Assembly (NCBI GenBank): GCA_030435675.1 | Contig: CM059622.1 | Location: 12,400,001 to 12,464,000, forward strand | DNA from: Steinernema hermaphroditum | Lineage: Eukaryota; Nematoda; Chromadorea; Rhabditida; Steinernematidae | DNA: 64,000 nt | Direction: 5' to 3' | Part shown: in pieces, positions 1 to 10,938 of the stretch | Layout: the number at the start of each line of letters is the position of its first letter | Numbering within the stretch: position 1 is the stretch's first letter | Translations under genes and position numbers: made by a program | Notes under the pieces: model-generated | Database searches by the model: none | Told to the model about the DNA's origin: nothing | The model's input: the letters and a program-made list of their open reading frames with translations, nothing else

Positions 1-1432
1 GGTGATACCGGATGCGACGAAGAATAAGAGAACGCATCCGTTTGGAGTCGTGGCATTCGACGAGGTTCTTTCTTATCAGCCTAACGTTTACAGTCATAAA
101 ATAGACACTGACATCCATAGAGACATTGCTGCTCTTCCATACTCAAGGTATAGCACTCGACGATCTTTTTTATGCATTTCGTTCTTAGCGGAACAACGGG
201 CCCACCAAAGGGAGTCATGCTTTCTCACACGAACCTAGCTTTGGAAGCTGACATTATGGGACAGTAAGTGCATCTTGATTACCTTACTGTATCACTGATG
301 GTTTAGCCACATTGAACATTTCATTCTGCGCAAGATTGATCCGGACTATCGAGCTGAGAATGAGACTGATATCATCTTCATGCCACTCTACCACATGTAT
401 GGATTTTGCGTGCTATTGTCTAACATCATGCGCGGACAAACCACAGTTCTTCTTGAGCGATTCGACTTCGAACTTTACTGCAAAAGCATTGAAAAATACA
501 AGGTTTGACTTCCTGGATTTTGGCTGGCTTCATCGTTTTTCTAGATCCGTCATCTGAAGCTAGTGCCGCCTGTTCTTGTGCTCCTGGCCAAACATCCCCT
601 TGTTGATAAGTATAACCTGAGCAGTGTCATGGCTATTCTCTCTGGAGCTGCACCAGCTGGCAAAGAACTGTGTGAAGATATTATGAGACGGCTACCTAAT
701 CTAAAAATTGTGGGACAAGGTAATATTGTGTAGCATTGCGCAAATCATATTTATCAGGATACGGTCTCACGGAGGCTACCGCCGGTACGCACTTCATGGT
801 TTACGATCCCGAGAAACCCAAGGTTGGCAGCATTGGAAAGGTCGCGTCAAATACCGAAATGAAGATCGTCTGTCCGGAAACTGGACAAGAATGTAGTTAT
901 AATCAAAGAGGAGAAGTTTGGATTCGCGGAAAAATTGTAATGTTGGGGTATCTTAACCGCCCAGAGGCTACAGCGCAGATTATTGACGATGATGGCTGGC
1001 TTCATACCGGAGACGTTGGTTACGTTGACACCGACGGATTTGTCTTTATCGTCGACAGACTCAAAGAACTTATCAAAGTGAAAGGTTTTCAAGTTCCTCC
1101 TGCCGAACTGGAAGACTATCTCCTTACACATCCCCTCATTCAAGACGTTGCCGTCATTGGCATCCCAGACGAGAGACACGGCGAGCTTCCGATGGCATTT
1201 GTGGTCAGAAAGAATAACTCGCTCAAGGCGGAAGACGTTGCCAATTATGTGAAAAGTAAGGCTAATTTTTGCTCGTGTCTGTAAAACCGAAGGTTCAGAT
1301 AAGCTGGCGGACTACAAGCAGTTGCGTGGTGGAGTACAGTTTATCAAGGAGATCCCAAAATCGCCATCTGGAAAGATCCTTCGTCGTTTCTTGAGGGACG
1401 AAGCTGCGCTTCTCAAGAAGTCAAAACTTTGA
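1..1432 (+). CDS. Acyl-CoA / 4-coumarate-CoA-ligase-like AMP-forming ligase, 5' end outside window
   Basis: Adenylate-forming ligase that activates a carboxylic acid with ATP and joins it to CoA. Exons read 1-147, 189-263, 307-502, 545-719, 758-1255, 1299-1432, all with GT-AG introns of 38-43 bp. The spliced frame carries the P-loop motif [12 protein letters not shown] across the first intron, YGLTEA, the core [16 protein letters not shown] followed by [20 protein letters not shown], and the C-terminal catalytic-lysine motif PSGKILRR. The last residues are SKL, a canonical PTS1, so a peroxisomal matrix location is inferred. The N-terminal quarter lies left of the window. Four internal exons (75, 196, 175, 498 nt) have exactly the sizes of those in the next gene, so the two are tandem duplicates. 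Family assignment is secure; the substrate is unknown. Confidence 0.93.
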
Positions 1433-2271
1433 ATAGTTTGAAAATTGTCATATCAAAGTTGTTTTATGAAAGTTGTAGCGATAAAGGAGCCATAAATGTT
1501 CCATGAATATTTCACAAGAACAATGTTGGTGGATCGAAATCATTTGTTAGATAACATGAGAGCGATAAGCGACAAAATTTCTCAAGAGATGTTGCAATTC
1601 ACCGCATTAGAACGCAGAGCATTTTTCATATAATCGTATTGGTATCATTGAAAACTCTAAACGGTAAAAATCGCTATTTCAAGGTCGACAAAACTCGAGA
1701 ATTTGCTGATAAATTGCACTCTACGGGACCTGTTTCTCTTCCTTGTTTTTGCTGTTCCGCTAATCTTCGAGGTTTTTTTACAATTGCCGTCTTTATGTAC
1801 TTGATATAAGTGAGTCGTTGCGAACTATCTTTATGATAAGACTTTTGATCTCTATGTGTACGATTCCTTATTTAAAACAGTACTATTTATAAGTTTGGCT
1901 AAATAATTAATGCTTTTGCCTATTGGGTGCTATCTTTCCATTTTGTGGTGTGCAACGCAGTCTGTAGGAAGGCAAAGAATTTTTGTCCAGCAAAACACAT
2001 TATTTGCTCTTTGTACTACTTATATTTGTTTTCGTCGCAAAAAACGTCTCCCCAATCGCCAGTACTGTCATTCCGATCAGTAGAAATCGAGCCGATGAGC
2101 GTGTTTTTATCGTTGCCTCTTCCTGGGTTCTTATCGCTCTTTGCTACAAACTACACAAAGACACCTGATTCTGGTAGTTGCGCAAATAGTCGAGATGTTG
2201 CCTTGCGCGAAATGGCCTTGATCACTGCAGATTGAACGGCTTTTTCTGCAGTATTGCTTTGGAAACGCGAG
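1433..2271. other. Intergenic, between the tandem ligases
   Basis: No gene is supported. A pyrimidine-rich TTTTTCTGCAG at about 2241-2250 without an upstream donor lies 21 bases before the next start codon and could be the spliced-leader acceptor of that gene. Confidence 0.4.
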
Positions 2272-4337
2272 ATGATATTCCGGTCCGAATGCAAGGACCT
2301 TCCTACTCCGAGTACACCATTTTCTGAAACACTACTGGACGCCCTTTGGAAATATGGAAAAAAGATCGCCTTGGTGAGATAGATTGCTTTTGTTAATCTG
2401 TATGACCGGTGTAGATTGATGCCGAAACAGGCCAGAAAGTGTCCAATCACGATCTCTACATCCAGTCTCTCTCGGTTGCTTCCTTTCTAGAACAGAAACA
2501 CTTTCGGCATGGAGACGTGGCCTGTGCAGTTATGCACAACTGTTTGGAATACTTTCCGTTGTTTCTGGGAGTCGCGTTGCAAGGAGGAGCGCTGAGCACT
2601 GCGAGCTATTCGTTCACTGAATGTAATTGATTCCTGATATTGCTTTATCGTCTGGCCTTCGCGTTTTAGACGAACTTGAATATCAGTTTAAGGATTCTGG
2701 AAGCAAAATGGTATTCTGCAATTCGGTAAATTTTGAAAAAGTGTTCAAAGCAGCTCATAAATGTCCCAAAATAACAGTAAGTCCATGTGCTGCGAGGTCA
2801 TATTCACGTGAGCGTTTTAGTGCATTGTTGTAGTTCCCGATCACAAATCAGAAATGAACCCCCTTCCCTTTGGTGTCGTTCAGTTTGCCGACGTTTTGGA
2901 CTGTCAACCAAAACTCAACGGACACAAAGTGGATGTGGATATTAAAAGGGATATTCTCATTCTACCGTATTCGAGGTACGCTCCTTGATCTCATACCCAT
3001 AGTGCTCAAAAAAGGAAGTCAGGCCGATAAGTAAATCATTATGTTTGATTCTAATTCTTCCCATCTTTAGTGGAACTACCGGATCTCCAAAGGGTGTCAT
3101 GCTGACACATACCAACATGGCATGCGAAGCTGATATTCTTGGAACGTGAGTCTTGACAGCCTCTTATTTGCATGACTTTGTTTAAGACACTTGCTAGACG
3201 AGGTTATGAAAAAGATCGACCCTTCATATACCTACGAAAGTGACCACGATATTTTATTCCTTCCTATCTACCACATATACGGGTTTTGCGTTCTGATGGC
3301 GAACATCGTCTATGGACTCACGACAGTCGTCATGTCACATTTCAATCTTGAATTGTACTGCAAGACAATTGAAAGCTATAAGGTTCATATTCTCTCTAAT
3401 TTCCTTCTTTCAGTATTGTACTTTTTAGGCCCGTCTACTTAAATTGGTTCCACCTGTATTGGTTCTTTTATCTAAAGATCCCCTAATTGATAGATATGAT
3501 CTTAGTAGTGTACAAGCCATGCTTTCCGGTGCGGCACCAGCTGGAAGAGAGCTATGTGAAGACGTCATGAAGCGGCTGCCAAATGTTCTCGTTGTTGGAC
3601 AAGGTACAGTTCTTATAGTGGGCTATCTTATCGCCATTATTACAGCATATGGTATGACCGAGCTAACTGCGGCTTCACACGCGCTATACTATGATGCAAG
3701 GGACCTGAAGTTCGGAAGTTCAGGAAAGCTTGTATCGAACATGGAGATGAGAATAATTGATCCGCAAACAGGGAAAGACCTCGAGCGTAATCAAAGAGGT
3801 GAAGTGTGTCTCCGAGGTGGAACCGTGATGGTTGGGTACCTAAACCGTCCACAGGCGACAGCACAAACTATAGACGATGAAGGCTGGCTTCACACTGGAG
3901 ATGTGGGATATGTCGATGACGATGGATACACGTTCATCGTGGATCGTCTCAAGGAACTCATAAAGGTGAAAGGGTATCAAGTTCCGCCAGCTGAGTTGGA
4001 AGATCTTCTTCTAACCCATCCTTCAATCAAAGACTGCGCAGTGATTGGGGTTCCCGACGAGGCTTCCGGTGAAATACCAATGGCTTTTGTAGTCAGAAAG
4101 GACGAGGCTGTTAACGAAAAAGAGGTTATGGATTTCGTCAAAGGTAAAAGTCAAAAAATGCAACTCCAATGAACTCAGTCTTCTTTTTCAGAACGTGTTT
4201 CGCACTATAAGCAGCTGAAAGGAGGAGTGCAGTTCATTCGTGAGATACCGAAATCGCCGTCCGGAAAGATTTTGCGACGGTTCTTGAGAGACGAGGCCGA
4301 ACTGATTAAGAAAACAGTAGCTAAATCAAAATTGTAA
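2272..4337 (+). CDS. Acyl-CoA / 4-coumarate-CoA-ligase-like AMP-forming ligase, complete, peroxisomal
   Basis: Complete paralogue of the preceding ligase. Nine exons: 2272-2373, 2415-2622, 2670-2776, 2821-2975, 3071-3145, 3187-3382, 3429-3603, 3646-4143, 4192-4337. The total is 1662 nt, or 553 residues, the usual size for this family. In order the protein shows [12 protein letters not shown] near residue 191, YGMTE near 340, [16 protein letters not shown] from about 419 leading into [20 protein letters not shown], and SPSGKILRR near 528 with the catalytic lysine. It ends AKSKL, a PTS1 signal, so it probably acts in peroxisomes in fatty-acid or other carboxylate activation. The fourth exon starts after TTTTAG at 2820; the later TTGTAG at 2834 would break the frame. 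Substrate cannot be read from sequence. Confidence 0.95.
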
Positions 4338-4568
4338 CAATGTCACAATCTCAGTGCTGTCGTGTACTCTGTTAATACGTACATTTATCTCGTGCCATTG
4401 ATTTCCGCCAAGAGAAACCAAGTGTGTTACATCTTCGTTCTTCCCGCTTGGGTCTGCTATGCTATCTTCCTTAGCATTTTCGTGATTTGAAGTACCATCC
4501 AAACATTTTGAATTGAACAAGCTTCTCCCTGATGCCCAGGTTCATCACAATCAGAAACTCGACCGATT

Positions 4569-5147
4569 CTTTACACGATTTATCTTCCCAAATCAACGGC
4601 TTACGCCGTGCAGGACGTCTCATACATGTATATGCACAAAGAAGAACAGAGTCACACCGTGGTTGCTGATTTTTTCTGATTTCGGTTGAGCAGACGAATC
4701 CGAATAGAATGCAGCGTTCCCATTAGTTTGCGTGGGCTGTGGTGTTCGAAGTTGTGAAGAGCTGATTCCGGAAGTGGAATAGCGGTAGAGCAGAGCCAAC
4801 GGAGCGGAGAGTCATCTTCGCTTTGGCTGGCGGCGCACTTCGGAGTTGCAACGCTTCTTCGGCGGCGCGGGTGGAGTCGGGCGGTCGTGACGGGCTTCTT
4901 GACAAGACGGTGGAACTACGGCTCCCTGGTGTTCCAGGCCCTCTGGGAGCCGGGGCGATCATTGCGCCAGCAACGACGGCCTAGAACGACCGCTTACTTA
5001 ACTCATTCGGCTCACACAGCCATAGAGAGAGAGAGCGAGTGGACGACCCGACCGATCGCTGGGGGCACAAATGAAAGACATTCCTGAGATTCCTGAAAAC
5101 TTTCCTGAAATTGTGAAATTGAAACTTTCCTGAAATTCGATTCCTGA
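4569..5147 (-). repeat. SINE-like element with 14-bp target-site duplication
   Basis: The unit lies in reverse orientation; its 3' end is at 4569. Flanks are a perfect 14-bp direct repeat, AAACTCGACCGATT, at 4555-4568 and 5148-5161, so this is a defined insertion. The 3' end contains the short hairpin GGCTTACGCC and an AAATC-rich tail; the body shares the blocks GGCGCAATGATCGC-like and GGGAGCCGTAGTTCCACCGT (read in element orientation) with 34650-35111, 50090-50600 and 55560-55860. Its 5' end carries 60 extra bases made of repeats of TTCCTGAAA at about 5087-5147. It has no coding capacity. A non-autonomous retroposon moved by a LINE is the natural reading. Confidence 0.8.
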
Positions 5148-5286
5148 AAACTCGACCGATTAACTAAAAAGTTAAAAAATTTTCGAGGTTTTCGGGTTTG
5201 ATCGCTAATTGGACCTTGTTTCGTTGTTTGAACTAATTTTTTTATTTTGCTAGGCCGCAGCATTGACGCGAAGCCAGTCGACTTGA

Positions 5287-5700
5287 ATGTTTCTCGATGG
5301 CTGCAAAAATGCGGATTTTCGGATTCATCCCGATGACAACTCTAGTCTCCACTCCGTCTCCACGACCATTTCCTTTCGTCATCGTTCGCTAGTCATTTTC
5401 CTCCTCTTGGCGGCGCTCTTCACGGGGCAGATGTGTATCTCTGAACCTCCAGAAACGGCAGAACTTGTACTTCTCTGGGCGCGTAGGGCACAGGAGCGGC
5501 TTCGGAGCTCGTATCTATTTCGGAGAAATGGATCCTTCGTCTGCCGGCTGCGGTGTCCTCACACTGTCGGTGACCTTCACGGTGACTTCTCACGCACCCG
5601 GATAACTGTCGTCAAACATCTTGTTTGTCATCGGTGGTGGGACTACAGCTTCCAGAAATATTCACAACTGCCGCATGGTTCCTGAGGGACTGATAAGCTC
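5287..5700 (-). repeat. Degenerate SINE-family copy, reverse orientation
   Basis: A 132-codon frame on the plus strand here starts well but its second half resembles the translated reverse strand of the repeat at 23.6-23.9 kb (LRCPHTVGDLHGDF versus LRYPQIVGVLQNDI), so I read it as repeat antisense and not as a gene. Confidence 0.5.
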
Positions 5701-5969
5701 GCCACCGCGAAACAAGTAAGCCTCCCCTTCTTTTATCATTGCATTCAAACATGAACATATACAGACATGAAGCACCATCATGGCAATATCTCTATAAAAT
5801 GAGCGTCCATCCAAAAATGGGCACTGTAAAAGTTTTTTTGATTTTTATGGGGTTTAGACAAAATTAGAGGGGCGATGATAATGTTGTCGTGTCTGAAGAA
5901 AGACCTTCGCTTTTTTTGTACGCAGAAAACCGTGTGCGAGTGATGACATTAGCATTATTTAGTAACCAT

Positions 5970-6265
5970 TAGTTGGTGTGACGGCAAATTCTGAAGCAGT
6001 TGTGAGTGTTCCAGAGAGAATTGGGAAATCGGGAAGCCGGTGTCTACGAACTCAGGAGCTACCATGTGTCATAAACGACGCGGAAAGGTTCCATCGCCAT
6101 TTCCTGAGTTTTACGGATTCCCAGGTGCCCCATGAAGCACACCATCACCAACCGGTTCGACATCAGGGATGAAGCCGGCTGTAAGTGATATCCTCTATTT
6201 GTCTATTTTCGGCGTTATGAAAGGCGTAATGCCTTTGGTACGTGAAATAAAGCTGTGAAAGTCGT
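5970..6265 (+). repeat. SINE-family 3' portion
   Basis: Matches the 3' half of the element at 23.55-24.03 kb: GAATTGGGA, GGAAGCCG, CGGTTCGACATCA, then the terminal hairpin AAGGCGTAATGCCTT and a GAAATAAAG tail. The stretch 5700-5970 just left of it shows nothing recognisable. Confidence 0.6.
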
Positions 6266-6296
6266 TAAATCTCTATTGGCAACGGAATAAAACAAG

Positions 6297-7533
6297 CTAC
6301 AACATCATCCAGAAAAGAAGCATAGTGGCGACAGTGGCTAAACCGATGCGAAGATGGGTAGTGCTGTTGCAGTAGTTCGAAGAACAGCAACTTGCATCGA
6401 CCTTTTCGCCACCGACGTCTACCTCGGCAGTTTTCCCATCGGTAAGTGCCATACATGGTACCGCCATGGTGATTGCGTCACTACTGGAGCAACCCCTTAC
6501 CACACTTCCGTCATTGGCTAAAACAAGTTTCCAAAAAAAAGCTTTTCCCAACGACATACTTGTCACGGCGACGCATTTGTCGGTGGGAAACAGGCAGTCC
6601 GTCTTCTCTCGTGAAGTCGAACCCATCGTTATAAATGCAATTTTTAAGGCCCCTTTTAGTTCGACTTCTTTATAACAGGAGAGCGTGTTTGTTCCAGGAA
6701 TTCTCCAAAGCTCTCCAGTATTTCCACCGGTGTCTTGTCGATCATTCTCAGTTTTACCACGGAAAGTTCTTCTTGCATTAGCTGAATCGCCGTACTTTCC
6801 TACTTCTTGGCCTGCAGAATTTGCCATCAACTTGTAGCAGCACATTTCCACAAATCCTTTCATTGCTGGACGGGGATCAGGCACATTAGCGCAGCTTTCA
6901 CCTTGCAACTGCTAAATTTCATAACTATATGAGCATAAAGTTGCGCCTTGTTTGGTAAGTCGATAGTGAAAACAAAGTCATTTTGGAAAGTCAACTTTTC
7001 AGCAATTTAATAAGAACTTATATGTGAAAATGCTTTTTTATCCACTTCTTCAATAAAGTATTTACGTTAAGAAACCAGAAAACGCACTTACCTACATGAA
7101 ACCTGGTACATCACGTTCTAGACATGATGGCTTGTGGGGTAGCCAAAAGGACTGTTGTGGACGTTTTTGGTCCTTTTGAACGAAATTCTTATTTTAAAAA
7201 CATACCTCATGCTTACAGAGCTCCAGCGACATCAAGATCGGGTCGTTTGAGCATCCCTTTATCGTCTCCGAACCAGCTAAACCCAAAATTAGAAATCAAA
7301 AGTGTTGAAGGCGTACCTGTCAGTGTAACGCATGACACATTTCCCCAAGCATCGGGAAGGCTGCTGCACTGGGTGTTCGTAAGTGGACTATTCTTCAAGG
7401 AGATTCCACGCTGTTGCAAGTAATCCAAGGTGTCCGGAGAGAGGTCGACCTCGGAATGACATGTGATTCCGTTGTCAAGTATGTCAGCCGCACAGTGGCC
7501 GAGGAGTGAAACAACCAGAATCAAAGGCAACAT
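6297..7533 (-). CDS. Secreted, probably GPI-anchored cysteine-rich protein (Ly6 / ET-module-like), copy 1
   Basis: Three exons on the minus strand: 7533-7317, 7276-7206 and 6911-6297 (217, 71, 615 nt; 300 residues). The start MLPLILVVSLLGHCAAD is a signal peptide and the C-terminus is hydrophobic (LATVATMLLFWMML), as for a GPI-anchor signal. Between them lie many paired cysteines; the last cluster, CCSSNYCN, resembles the closing motif of Ly6/uPAR-type and nematode ET-module domains. The likely location is the outer cell surface; no ligand or activity can be inferred. A second intact copy, nearly identical including its introns, sits inverted at 47579-48855. Copy 1 lacks 13 residues just before the GPI tail. 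Assignment to Ly6 versus ET module is uncertain. Confidence 0.8.
7144..7178. repeat. Perfect 9-bp inverted repeat inside intron 2
   Basis: CAAAAGGAC at 7144-7152 and GTCCTTTTG at 7170-7178 form a hairpin with a 17-base loop. The same structure is kept in the intron of the duplicate gene near 47.94 kb. Confidence 0.5.
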
Positions 7534-7865
7534 GCTTCTGAATGGTCTTCCACTGTAGATGTGAGCCAATTTATTAATGCCTTGGATGCAATTGGGAAAC
7601 AGATAAGAGCAGCTTTATCTCCGCGGTGAACAAACGCCGAGAATTTATGTGTTTGCTGTTGCCTTGATAAGCTCGAACATGGATTCGGTGGCGCCGCAGT
7701 TTTGTTGAGTTGTCTTGACGTAACAGTTTCATCGTCGTTTCTGTGGACAGAAATGGAGATAGTTATCTTCTTGATGCAATGAAAGCGTAATCATCTTCTA
7801 GAGTTCAAAGTCTTCTGTGGTATGCCCCTAACGGATTAACGCGGTGTCCTAACCATTTAAATCGC
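7534..7865. other. 5' flank of copy 1, part of the duplicated segment
   Basis: Up to about 7720 the sequence matches, inverted, the flank at 47.40-47.58 kb. No further gene is seen. Confidence 0.5.
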
Positions 7866-7880
7866 TTACTAGACCATGGA

Positions 7881-10800
7881 GAGTCTCGTTTGTGTAGCGG
7901 TGGAGAGCGGTCGGTTATCCCCCTCTCCTCTGGGTTTTGAGCGGTCGGTCATCCCCCTCAGCCCCCACTGCCAGCGGACCCCGTGACCCAGAAGCTTTGG
8001 AACAGCAGGGGCACGTATGTTCCAACCCTCCAACGTTGGCCGTCTCTCAATTGGAACGCTCAACGTGCGCCGACTCGCGTCAAGTGAACGTCTACTGGAG
8101 CTGCAAGAAGAACTCGAAGGGATCAACATTGATGTCGTCGCACTGACCGAACTACGATGGAGAGGAACTGGATCGTTGCAGCTGAGTGACTCTGGCTTCT
8201 GCTTCTATCACGCAGGACCAGAGAGCAGTGAAGATGTCTCCGGAACCGGTTTCCTGGTCAGTAGCCGAATGAAGCCCTTCGTGGAAGCCTTCCGCCCAGT
8301 ATCGCCACGAATCTCCGCGCTGGACCTGAAGTTTGGCCGGCAATTACTACGCCTGTTCGCCGTGTATGCACCACCAACCTCAGCCACGCGTGACGATGAA
8401 GAAGATGAATACGACAGCCTCTTGGAGACGCTCCGTTCAGAGCTACGGGCTGCTAGTATGTCTGGACAAAGGGGTGCTAGCAGTACCTTACGGGATGCAA
8501 TCGCGCCAAGATTGCGGGTGTATCCCGCTCTGCTCGGAGACTTCAATGCGAAGATCGGAAGAAAAGAAGAAGATGACGAGGAAGCAGTCGGGAACTTCGG
8601 ATACGGCGACCGGAACGTCCGTGGGCAGCAACTTCTGGATTTCTGCGAAGAAAACCATCTACGAGCGGTCAACACGTTCTTCAAGGCGAGGCCAGGCAGG
8701 AAATGGACATGGATTTCACCAAATGGGCACACGAAGAACTGCATCGACTTCGTGCTCGCTTCCAGGCTCATTCGGTTCCAATCTGCGACCGTCCTTGGCT
8801 CTTGTATTTCAAGTTCGGACCATCGCCTCGTACGTGCAGTGATCCAGACGCCCAAACGTGAAGTGATGCGGCATGAAGATCGGACGCTGAAGAAGAAATA
8901 TCGATTAAATCGGGATCTCTTCCGGATGGCACTCACCACCATGACGCCATGTGCAAACCAGCAAGATTCTCCAGAAGATTACGCAAATCTGGTCGCACAA
9001 GTCCAGTCTGCCGCAGAATTCGCCCGGGAACCAGAAGAGAAGTCGCCGCGACTATCAGAAGAAACGAAGCGACTCTTCGCACAACGTCGTCACCTGAAAT
9101 ATCGCAGATCAACAGCCGCAGAACGGATCGCCCTTACCGAACTCAACAAACTGATTCGGCGGGAGATAAGGAAAGATCTCGTGAAACACCACCAAAGGCT
9201 TGTCGAAGAAGCGATTCGAAGGAACCGAGGACTGCGACATGTGAGAAGAGAAGCTGCAATCGGAAGAAGAAGGTTAACAAGACTCCGTGACGCCGACGGC
9301 AACTTGTGTTCGACGACAACGCAACTGAAACGGACGGTAAAAGCATTCTACGAAGCGCTTTATTCCTCCACAGTCGACGTTCAATATGAAGAACACGAGG
9401 CGCAGGAAGAATGTCCGGATCTGTTGATAAGTGAAGTCGGAGAAGCTCTGAAGACGATGCGGAATGGAACGGCTCCTGGAATCGACAAGATTACAGTCGA
9501 AATGTTGAAAACAGGAAGTCATGTGCTGTTACCGTGGTTAACGAAGCTCTTCAACATGTGCCTTCGAACTTGTTCGATCCCGCAGAAGATGGCCGACTCG
9601 TCGACGATTCTGCTCCACAAGAAAGGTGATCCACTGGAACTCAAGAATTACCGGCCGATCTCACTTCTCTCCGCAATCTACAAGCTACTCACAAAAGTGC
9701 TTACCAAGCGGATTGAAAGGATACTGGATGCGGCGCAACCAGTGGAACAGGCGGGCTTCCGGAAGAACTTCTCGACGATCGACCACCTACAAGCAATCAA
9801 TCAGCTAGTAGAACGTTCGCGAGAATACCGACTCCCGCTCTTCATCGTCTTCGTGGATTACGAAAAGGCTTTCGACACTGTAGAGCTGAATGCAGTTTGG
9901 AGCGCAGTGCAGCAGCAAGGAGTTCCGGGGCAGATTACCAAGCTCCTGCAAAAGATATATCAAGAAGCCACGTCGCTGGTGAACATCAACGACGAACCTG
10001 TGCCAATTGAAATCAGACGCGGAGTACGACAAGGCGACACAATCAGCCCCAAACTGTTTACTGCAACACTGGAACATGTCTTCCGGCACCTGCAATGGGA
10101 AGAAGTCGGTATAAACATCAACGGAAGCCGTCTATCAAACTTACGGTTCGCCGACGACATCGCACTCATCGCAGAAACGGCCGAAGATCTCCAGAAGATG
10201 ATGGATGAATTGAACGAAGCATCGCAGCGAGTTGGACTGAAGATAAACGCAAATAAAACCAAGCTGATGTCAACGGAACCTACGTCGATCCTGCTGAACG
10301 GAAGTGAAGTAGAACGTGTGGAATCCTTCGTCTACTTGGGTCAAGAAGTCCGGCTTGTTCGCGACCATGGAAAAGAAATGAGCCGAAGAATCTGCAGTGG
10401 ATGGAATGTTTTCAAACAGTACAAGCAGTTCCTTACCAATCCGACCGTCGAGATGAGATGGAAGCGGCGCCTGTTCAACATGTGCGTCCTTCCAGCGATG
10501 CTGTACGGAGCGGAGACGTGGGCGCTGACGAAGTCCGCCTGCAAGAGGCTTGCGACCGCACAGCGGAAGATGGAGCGGCGAATGGTCGGCGTTCGTCTCG
10601 TAGACAAGAAGACGAACGATTGGCTGCGCGGAGTGACGAAGATATCTGACGTGGCGGAATCTGCAAAGAAGAGAAAGATGAAATACGCGTGGAAACTCGC
10701 AAATGAAGCCGAAGAAAAGTGGTCGAAACGCCTGACTGACTGGAGGCCAATCGTTTCGAGACCACTCGGACGACCCAGAACAAGATGGCGAGACGACATC

Positions 10801-10923
10801 CGAAAAGCGCTGAGGACACAAGCGTGGCAGAACCAAGCGAGAAGAACGACACTGCGCCAATGGTTGAACATAATGGGATCCGCTTGATGTAAATCAATGA
10901 TACGGAATAAATGTTATGTTATG
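7881..10923 (+). mobile_element. Full-length RTE-type non-LTR retrotransposon with target-site duplication
   Basis: The element is bounded by a perfect 15-bp direct repeat, TTACTAGACCATGGA, at 7866-7880 and 10924-10938 (the first two bases could be element tail). It has a 136-bp 5' leader in which GAGCGGTCGGTYATCCCCCT occurs twice, a single long ORF, and a short 3' UTR with a hairpin (TTGATGTAAATCAA), the motif GATACGGAATAAA and a (TGTTA)n tail. A short 3' microsatellite in place of poly(A) is typical of RTE elements. Base composition is more GC-rich than the flanks. Ends, frame and catalytic residues are intact, so it is probably a recent insertion. Confidence 0.93.
8017..10887 (+). CDS. RTE polyprotein: AP-type endonuclease plus reverse transcriptase
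   Basis: 956 residues without interruption. The N-terminal apurinic-endonuclease domain shows TLNVRRL near residue 12, ALTELRW near 41 (catalytic Glu), GDFNAKIG near 173 and SSDHRLV near 265 (catalytic Asp-His). The reverse transcriptase follows: GTAPGIDKITVEMLK near 485, NYRPISLLS, FVDYEKAFDTV, GVRQGDTISPKLF and the catalytic FADDIALI near 711. A C-terminal region with TWALTKSACKRL and NDWLRGVT closes the ORF, as in other RTE-clade proteins. It nicks target DNA and primes cDNA synthesis there. The first in-frame ATG, 136 bases into the element, is taken as the start. No gag-like ORF1 is evident, as expected for RTE. Confidence 0.95.
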   Translation: MFQPSNVGRLSIGTLNVRRLASSERLLELQEELEGINIDVVALTELRWRGTGSLQLSDSGFCFYHAGPESSEDVSGTGFLVSSRMKPFVEAFRPVSPRISALDLKFGRQLLRLFAVYAPPTSATRDDEEDEYDSLLETLRSELRAASMSGQRGASSTLRDAIAPRLRVYPALLGDFNAKIGRKEEDDEEAVGNFGYGDRNVRGQQLLDFCEENHLRAVNTFFKARPGRKWTWISPNGHTKNCIDFVLASRLIRFQSATVLGSCISSSDHRLVRAVIQTPKREVMRHEDRTLKKKYRLNRDLFRMALTTMTPCANQQDSPEDYANLVAQVQSAAEFAREPEEKSPRLSEETKRLFAQRRHLKYRRSTAAERIALTELNKLIRREIRKDLVKHHQRLVEEAIRRNRGLRHVRREAAIGRRRLTRLRDADGNLCSTTTQLKRTVKAFYEALYSSTVDVQYEEHEAQEECPDLLISEVGEALKTMRNGTAPGIDKITVEMLKTGSHVLLPWLTKLFNMCLRTCSIPQKMADSSTILLHKKGDPLELKNYRPISLLSAIYKLLTKVLTKRIERILDAAQPVEQAGFRKNFSTIDHLQAINQLVERSREYRLPLFIVFVDYEKAFDTVELNAVWSAVQQQGVPGQITKLLQKIYQEATSLVNINDEPVPIEIRRGVRQGDTISPKLFTATLEHVFRHLQWEEVGININGSRLSNLRFADDIALIAETAEDLQKMMDELNEASQRVGLKINANKTKLMSTEPTSILLNGSEVERVESFVYLGQEVRLVRDHGKEMSRRICSGWNVFKQYKQFLTNPTVEMRWKRRLFNMCVLPAMLYGAETWALTKSACKRLATAQRKMERRMVGVRLVDKKTNDWLRGVTKISDVAESAKKRKMKYAWKLANEAEEKWSKRLTDWRPIVSRPLGRPRTRWRDDIRKALRTQAWQNQARRTTLRQWLNIMGSA

Positions 10924-10938
10924 TTACTAGACCATGGA

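Noticed and set aside
1927..2235. Small secreted protein between the ligases
   Set aside because: The hydrophobic start uses TTG, and no splice or family support exists.
5287..5685. 132-codon plus frame with a signal-like start
   Set aside because: Its second half is repeat antisense, shared with 23.6-23.9 kb; no homology to a protein family and no splice support.
8208..8942. 244-codon minus-strand frame and others across 8.2-10.9 kb
   Set aside because: Shadows of the GC-rich RTE ORF.
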